Origin: an uncultured Clostridia bacterium
GTDB lineage: Bacteria > Bacillota > Clostridia > Christensenellales > CAG-917
Assembly (NCBI GenBank): GCA_937881285.1
Contig: CALGEU010000118.1
Location: forward strand, 1 to 10,253
DNA length: 10,253 nucleotides
Direction of reading: 5' to 3'
Every line of letters starts with the position of its first letter. Positions within the stretch are counted from its first letter, which is position 1. The notes beneath the pieces are model-generated. The model made no database searches. It was not told the DNA's origin and saw nothing but the letters and a program-made list of their open reading frames with translations. This document shows, piece after piece, positions 6,756-10,253 of this stretch. Both the position numbers and the translations under genes were made by a program.

Positions 6756-7172
6756 TTATAGGTACGCGCGCAAGGCTTTTATGTTTTTGTCGTAGACTTT
6801 CATAAGGTCTCTTGCAACGTCGGGCACGTCAACGCCGTCTCTTGCAAGTTCGTTTATACACTTTTGCACGCTTTCGATGCCCATGTTGTAGCCGTCTATA
6901 AGCATGCTTGCAAGATGCGTCGGTTTGTTGTTTATGCCGGCGTTCATTTTCACGCCCGCTTTGAGCATCATGCGTTGCATAGGGTTCGTTTTTGCGTTTT
7001 CGAGTTCTTTTTCTCCGAGTTCGCTTGCGGCTTTTTGATAGAAGTCTTCAAGCACTTCCTTTTGAGAAAGGACGAGATTTTTGAGTTTGTCGCACTCGAT
7101 ATAGTCGAGCATATCTTCTATGGATTGCACGCCCATTGCGGTGTTGCGCACCATTTCTCTGAATATTTTCAT
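6756..7172 (-). CDS. Small helical (ferritin-like bundle) protein, possible spore protein
   Basis: I cannot assign a named family. The 138-residue protein has no signal peptide or membrane segment and reads as all alpha-helical, consistent with a four-helix bundle. It shows an internal similarity: NTAMGVQSIEDML (10-22) resembles DGYNMGIESVQKCI (93-106), suggesting two related halves. A Met/Lys segment, NPMQRMMLKAGVKMNAGINN, joins them. There is no ExxH motif and only one His (86), so a di-iron ferritin centre is unlikely. The frame extends to 7277, but ATG at 7172 is preferred because AAGGAG lies 5 bp upstream and a promoter lies inside the longer version. It sits 148 bp after spoIIR on the same strand, with no clear terminator between them, and has its own candidate sigma-G promoter. 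A role in the spore is inferred from context only. Confidence 0.8.
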   Translation of the reverse strand: MKIFREMVRNTAMGVQSIEDMLDYIECDKLKNLVLSQKEVLEDFYQKAASELGEKELENAKTNPMQRMMLKAGVKMNAGINNKPTHLASMLIDGYNMGIESVQKCINELARDGVDVPDVARDLMKVYDKNIKALRAYL

Positions 7173-7195
7173 TACGTCTCCTTGTCGTTTTTTCT

Positions 7196-7224
7196 TATTA
7201 TCGGCAAGAATTCGATTTTTATAC
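7196..7224 (-). promoter_or_regulatory. Candidate sigma-G promoter of the small helical protein
   Basis: On the minus strand, GTATA (7224-7220), exactly 17 bp and GATAATA (7202-7196) closely match the Bacillus forespore sigma-G pattern GNATR-N17/18-CATNNTA; the only deviation is G for C at the first base of the -10. Transcription would begin near 7189, giving a leader of about 17 nt that holds AAGGAG. No acceptable sigma-A -35 fits the same -10. Confidence 0.5.
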
Positions 7225-7320
7225 GCGCTTGCGTTTATGGCGTGAGTTTCGTCGTTCTGCGATTTCTCGTATTGCAATTTTTAACGGTAAATTCAAGACG
7301 GACGACACTCGTGACAAACG

Positions 7321-7866
7321 TCAACCGAACAGTTTTTCAAGCCATTCTTTCACCCAGGATTTGTACACTATTTTTTCTCCGTTCTGCGTGTCGGGAACGA
7401 AGCACAGCGGCGGAAATGCAACGCACCACCAGTTGTCTCCGACGCCTTCTCCGAGATAGACGATAAGTGCGTCGTAGTTGCCTTCGGGGAAGTCGTAGCC
7501 GTCATATTTTCTGTCGGGGAAATGTTCGTTTTTCAACGCAATCGACGCTTTATAATCAAATCCGTGCTTATAAAGTGTTGAATTTGCGATTTCAACGATT
7601 TCATCTTCTTCTTGTTCAAGCACTTTCACGGCTTCGTTTTTGCTTTTGCAATCCGCAAGCCTTGTCGTGAGATATGAGATGATTTCGTCGCGTACGGCAA
7701 GTTTTACGGTCTGGTCTTCTTGCGAATTCGAGTTGGCTCTTATATGTATTCTCACACACTCGTTTGCGAGTTTTTCCTGTTTTGAATCGCAGGCGCAAAG
7801 CGTAAGTGCGACAGTTGTTATCGTCACGATTAAAATCGCGAATGCAATTATGCGGCGTTTTTTCAT
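7321..7866 (-). CDS. spoIIR: Stage II sporulation protein R
   Basis: SpoIIR is made in the forespore, crosses its membrane and triggers the mother-cell protease SpoIIGA to process pro-sigma-E. The 181-residue product contains VRIHIRANSNSQEDQTVKLA (38-57), the family's core, and GEGVGDNWWCVAFPPLC (139-155), its signature. It ends with a short basic-aromatic tail. The N terminus MKKRRIIAFAILIVTITTVA is a signal sequence, followed by LCAC with Cys26, a possible lipobox, so this SpoIIR may be membrane-tethered. The longer frame to 7959 is rejected: it runs into the sleB start and through the promoter, and MKKRR is a typical signal-peptide start. No Shine-Dalgarno sequence is visible. The gene is divergent from sleB and has a candidate sigma-F promoter immediately upstream, as its known role predicts. 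Confidence 0.94.
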   Translation of the reverse strand: MKKRRIIAFAILIVTITTVALTLCACDSKQEKLANECVRIHIRANSNSQEDQTVKLAVRDEIISYLTTRLADCKSKNEAVKVLEQEEDEIVEIANSTLYKHGFDYKASIALKNEHFPDRKYDGYDFPEGNYDALIVYLGEGVGDNWWCVAFPPLCFVPDTQNGEKIVYKSWVKEWLEKLFG

Positions 7867-7871
7867 ACGAG

Positions 7872-7901
7872 TATCTTTGCCCGATTTTTGACGGGTTATA
7901 C
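7872..7901 (-). promoter_or_regulatory. Candidate sigma-F promoter of spoIIR
   Basis: On the minus strand, GTATA (7901-7897), exactly 15 bp and GGCAAAGATA (7881-7872) match the sigma-F pattern GYATA-N15-GGNNANANTA with one deviation. The -10 ends only 5 bp before the spoIIR ATG, so transcription should begin at about the start codon. Bacillus spoIIR is a known sigma-F gene, which supports the call. Confidence 0.6.
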
Positions 7902-7930
7902 GCATAAAAAACAAACCGAAACTAAAACTA
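7902..7930 (+). promoter_or_regulatory. Possible sigma-G-type promoter of sleB-ypeB
   Basis: GCATA (7902-7906), 17 bp and AAAACTA (7924-7930) give a perfect sigma-G -35 but a weak -10 (three of five conserved bases). The -35 directly abuts the divergent spoIIR -35. AAGGAG (7938-7943) follows just before the sleB ATG. In Bacillus, sleB-ypeB is a sigma-G operon. Confidence 0.35.
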
Positions 7931-7949
7931 TCAAAAAAAGGAGTGCAAT

Positions 7950-8687
7950 ATGAAATCAAAAAATTCGTTTATCGCGACCGATGCGTATGCGGAAAAAAGA
8001 CAAATCGCATTCAGAGTGCTTTTGTGTCTCGTATGTGCTTTCGTCGTGTTTTCGATTGTGTCGAGCGCGTTCTTTTCCGATTCCGCAATTGCAGATGCGG
8101 CGGTGCTTAAACAAGGCTCTCGCGGAGATACCGTCAAGACTATGCAGCAGAAACTCATTCGTTGGGGGTATCTCAAAGGCACTGCGGACGGAATATTCGG
8201 CGCAAAGACAAAAAGTGCAGTCATCAGTTTTCAGAAGAAAAACGGACTTACTGCCGACGGCATAGTGGGCAAGGCAACTGCGCAGGCAATGGGATTGAAA
8301 CTTACTTCGAGCACGAGTTCGTCATCGTCTTCTTCGTCTTCGACAGACCTTAATCTTCTTGCGCGCGTAGTATACGGAGAAGCGCGCGGAGAGCCGTATA
8401 CGGGGCAAGTGGCAGTTGCCGCCGTCGTTCTCAACAGGGTCAAGAGTTCGTCTTTTCCGAATACGGTGGCAGGCGTGGTGTATCAATCGGGCGCATTCGA
8501 TTGCGTTGCCGACGGACAGATAAATCTCACGCCGAATCAATCGGCGTACAATGCCGCGCGTGACGCGCTCAACGGCTGGGATCCGACCTACAACTGTTTG
8601 TTTTATTACAATCCGCGCACTGCGACGAGCAAATGGATGCTCTCGCGCCCCGTCAAACTGACGATAGGCAATCACGCGTTTTGTTAA
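7950..8687 (+). CDS. sleB: Spore cortex-lytic enzyme SleB
   Basis: SleB is a lytic transglycosylase that cuts muramic-lactam cortex peptidoglycan during germination. The 245-residue protein has a cytoplasmic start, a hydrophobic segment at about 19-42 (signal peptide or anchor), and a peptidoglycan-binding domain at about 52-115 (LKQGSRGDTVKTMQQKL, DGIFGAKTKSAVISFQ, DGIVGKATAQAMG). A serine-rich linker (119-131) leads to the hydrolase-2 catalytic domain (133-245). Its VVYGEARGEPYTGQVAVAAV contains Glu144, the probable catalytic acid; NRVKSSSFP and the ending VKLTIGNHAFC are also typical. Length and order match the family. The start has AAGGAG six bases upstream. It is followed by ypeB after 9 bp, and the ypeB ribosome binding site overlaps the sleB stop, implying co-translation. 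Confidence 0.95.
   Translation: MKSKNSFIATDAYAEKRQIAFRVLLCLVCAFVVFSIVSSAFFSDSAIADAAVLKQGSRGDTVKTMQQKLIRWGYLKGTADGIFGAKTKSAVISFQKKNGLTADGIVGKATAQAMGLKLTSSTSSSSSSSSSTDLNLLARVVYGEARGEPYTGQVAVAAVVLNRVKSSSFPNTVAGVVYQSGAFDCVADGQINLTPNQSAYNAARDALNGWDPTYNCLFYYNPRTATSKWMLSRPVKLTIGNHAFC
8307..8343 (+). repeat. Serine-codon run encoding the SleB linker
   Basis: A run of TCG/TCA/TCT serine codons broken by one threonine encodes a flexible Ser-rich linker between the peptidoglycan-binding and catalytic domains of SleB (residues about 119-131). Such simple triplet tracts can vary in length between strains. Confidence 0.7.
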
Positions 8688-8696
8688 GGAGCGATT

Positions 8697-10109
8697 ATGA
8701 AAAATTCAAAGGATAATAAAAACGAAAAAGCAAAAGACGCAAAAAGCGTCTCTGAAATCAAGAAGAAAAGAAAATCAAACGTGGTGAAAACCGCGATTTT
8801 GTCAACGGCGTTCGGCATTTGCGCAAGCGCGATAGTCGGGCTTTCGGTTGCGCTTTATTTTTCGCAACAAACCGTTGCCACTCACGAAGCGTACCAAAAG
8901 CAAATGGACGCGGTGTATTTCAGGGCGTATTACGACCTTCTCGACGGAGCGAACGATTTGGGTATCAATCTCCGCAAGATAGGCGTGTCGAATTCTCCGA
9001 AAATGCAACAGGATTTGCTATATGAAGTGTGGAACGTCGCAGGGCTTGCCGAAGACGATTTGTCGTCGTTCGAGTCTCAAAGCGACGGCGTTATGAATGC
9101 CAGAAAGTTTGTCAATCAACTCGGAGATTTTTCCCATGCGCTTGCGTTGAAAATATCGCGCGGAGAAAAACTGTCCGCAAGCGATAAACAAACGCTTTTC
9201 AAACTTTCAAAAGTTGCAGACGCATATCGCGTTGCGCTTGAAAGCGTGGGAGACAAAGTCAAAGACGGACAAACTTTCATCGACAGCGGTGCGCTTGACG
9301 GATTTGACGGCGCATTCGAAACTTTCGCAGAACCTAGTTTCGACTATCCCGAAATGATATACGACGGGCCGTTTTCTTCCGCGCTCGAAGGCAGAGAACC
9401 GATAGGTCTCGTCGGTGAAGAAATATCGCAGGATAAAGCGCGCTCTATCGTCGAAAAGATCTTCGGCGCGCAGCGAATAAAGAACGTCGCATTTCAGGGT
9501 GAGAGCAACGGGGATATAAAGACCTTTGACTTCACTTTTGAAAGCGATGCGGGCAATTCATTCGTGCAAATCGCAAGAAAGGGCGGTATGCTCGTGACAT
9601 ACAACACTGCGCCGAAATACGACGAAGCGGTGAGCATAACCGAAGCAAGTCTCACTTGTCAGCGTGCCGCAATCGATTTTGCAAGCAGAGTCGGCTTTGA
9701 CGATATGATTGTCGTGTGGTCGTCGTCCGCAGACGGAGAATGCGTCGTAAATCTCGCGCCGGTGCAGGACGGAGCGATTCTGTATCCCGATTTGGTGAAA
9801 GTCAAGATTCGTGAAAGCGACAGAACCGCAATAGGTCTTGACGCGTCGCATTACGCCATGAACCATTGCGTCCGCACGCTTGTCACGCCGACCGTATCCG
9901 TCGAAACCGCAAAATCCGCAATCTCACTGCAAAACGTTTCCGATGGTCGTCTCGCACTCATTCCGCTCCGAGAAACCCAAGAAGTTCTCACCTATGAATT
10001 CGAGTGTCACGAAGACGGTACCTATTATATCTACGTCGACGCTCAAACGGGCGACGAAGTGAATATTTTGTACGTTATTGAAGACGAAAACGGCGAGCGC
10101 ACCATCTAA
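8697..10109 (+). CDS. ypeB: Germination protein YpeB
   Basis: YpeB is the partner of SleB: each needs the other to be stable and present in the dormant spore. The 470-residue protein has a lysine-rich cytoplasmic tail (10 Lys among the first 26 residues), a single membrane helix at about 32-54, and a helical region to about 205. The family signature FDYPEMIYDGPFSSALEG follows at 215-232. The C-terminal part (about 240-470) holds PepSY-type repeats, starting EEISQDKARSIVEKIFG and ending with YYIYVDAQTGDEVNILYVIE. Length is close to the roughly 450 residues of Bacillus YpeB. AAGGAG overlaps the sleB stop codon, so the two are one operon. The stop codon lies within the left arm of a palindromic element. 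Nothing suggests truncation, as the protein ends in the ENGE-type tail common in Clostridia. Confidence 0.95.
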   Translation: MKNSKDNKNEKAKDAKSVSEIKKKRKSNVVKTAILSTAFGICASAIVGLSVALYFSQQTVATHEAYQKQMDAVYFRAYYDLLDGANDLGINLRKIGVSNSPKMQQDLLYEVWNVAGLAEDDLSSFESQSDGVMNARKFVNQLGDFSHALALKISRGEKLSASDKQTLFKLSKVADAYRVALESVGDKVKDGQTFIDSGALDGFDGAFETFAEPSFDYPEMIYDGPFSSALEGREPIGLVGEEISQDKARSIVEKIFGAQRIKNVAFQGESNGDIKTFDFTFESDAGNSFVQIARKGGMLVTYNTAPKYDEAVSITEASLTCQRAAIDFASRVGFDDMIVVWSSSADGECVVNLAPVQDGAILYPDLVKVKIRESDRTAIGLDASHYAMNHCVRTLVTPTVSVETAKSAISLQNVSDGRLALIPLRETQEVLTYEFECHEDGTYYIYVDAQTGDEVNILYVIEDENGERTI

Positions 10110-10233
10110 GAATGCGCTAAATAGCGAATAACTGCGTCAACGCCCATCCGCTCCAAAATCACGTACTAAATGTACGTTGGGTTTTGTATCGGATGGGCGT
10201 TTCCTTGTTCTTCATCTATTTATCGCATTCTTA
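10107..10233. repeat. 127-bp nested palindrome at the ypeB stop codon
   Basis: Three nested inverted repeats lie here. The outer arms are TAAGAATGCGCTAAATAG (10107-10124) and CTATTTATCGCATTCTTA (10216-10233), 17 of 18 paired. The middle arms are AACGCCCATCCG (10139-10150) and CGGATGGGCGTT (10190-10201), 12 of 12. The inner arms are CAAAA/TTTTG (10154-10158, 10182-10186) and ACGTAC/GTACGT (10161-10166, 10172-10177) with a TAAAT loop. The middle stem may terminate ypeB, though its T tract (TTTCCTTGTTCTT) is poor. Outer arms that end in TA and a palindromic body also fit a small miniature inverted-repeat element. No gene is visible inside or in the remaining 20 bp to the window edge. Confidence 0.7.
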
Positions 10234-10253
10234 TACGCGTACCGACAGCGAAT

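Noticed and set aside
6749..6769. Inverted repeat GCGCGTA/TACGCGC around the stop codon of the small helical gene, considered as its terminator
   Set aside because: In the direction of that gene it is followed by A-rich, not U-rich, RNA. The hairpin at 6656-6685 is a better terminator.
7867..7959. N-terminal extension of spoIIR
   Set aside because: It would start at TTG inside sleB, run through the promoter elements and put 31 residues before a normal signal peptide.
10107..10233. Integron attC site or CRISPR repeat reading of the palindrome
   Set aside because: The RYYYAAC and GTTRRRY core sites are absent at the stem ends, and there is only one unit with no spacers.

Overview
The window looks like chromosome from an endospore-forming member of the Bacillota, most likely Clostridia. 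The reasons are the rpsF-ssb-rpsR order, the mrnC-rlmB-sigH block typical of Firmicutes, and the sporulation and germination genes spoIIR, sleB and ypeB. No phage, plasmid, CRISPR, tRNA or rRNA gene is visible. The genus cannot be named from this sequence; uncultured gut Clostridia is only a guess.

Layout. Positions 1-1052 (minus strand) hold the rpsF-ssb-rpsR operon, with a vegetative-type promoter and a short structured leader. Positions 1240-2307 (plus) encode an unrecognised alanine-rich lipoprotein with strongly biased codon use. A bidirectional hairpin and a second hairpin separate it from the convergent block at 2428-4236 (minus): mrnC (mini-RNase III), rlmB (23S rRNA 2'-O-methyltransferase) and sigH (sporulation-initiation sigma factor). 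The yacP/rae1 gene that sits between rlmB and sigH in Bacillus is absent here. A divergent promoter region at 4201-4333 then drives a 766-residue lipoprotein with a transglutaminase-like domain and an intact Cys-His-Asp triad (4334-6634), closed by a strong hairpin.

Positions 6756-10109 form a sporulation module. A small unrecognised helical protein (6756-7172, minus) has a sequence resembling a sigma-G promoter. It lies downstream of spoIIR (7321-7866, minus). Divergently, sleB and ypeB (7950-10109, plus) encode the cortex-lytic enzyme and its partner. The spoIIR and sleB promoter candidates abut back to back. The window ends in a 127-bp nested palindrome that starts on the ypeB stop codon.

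How the genes fit together: SigH starts the sporulation programme. SpoIIR made in the forespore signals to the mother cell to activate sigma-E. SleB and YpeB are laid down in the developing spore and degrade cortex at germination. The small helical gene is the best candidate for an undescribed spore component. spoIIR and mrnC both lack a Shine-Dalgarno sequence, and both have a promoter that would start the transcript at or next to the initiator ATG, so leaderless translation is possible for each.
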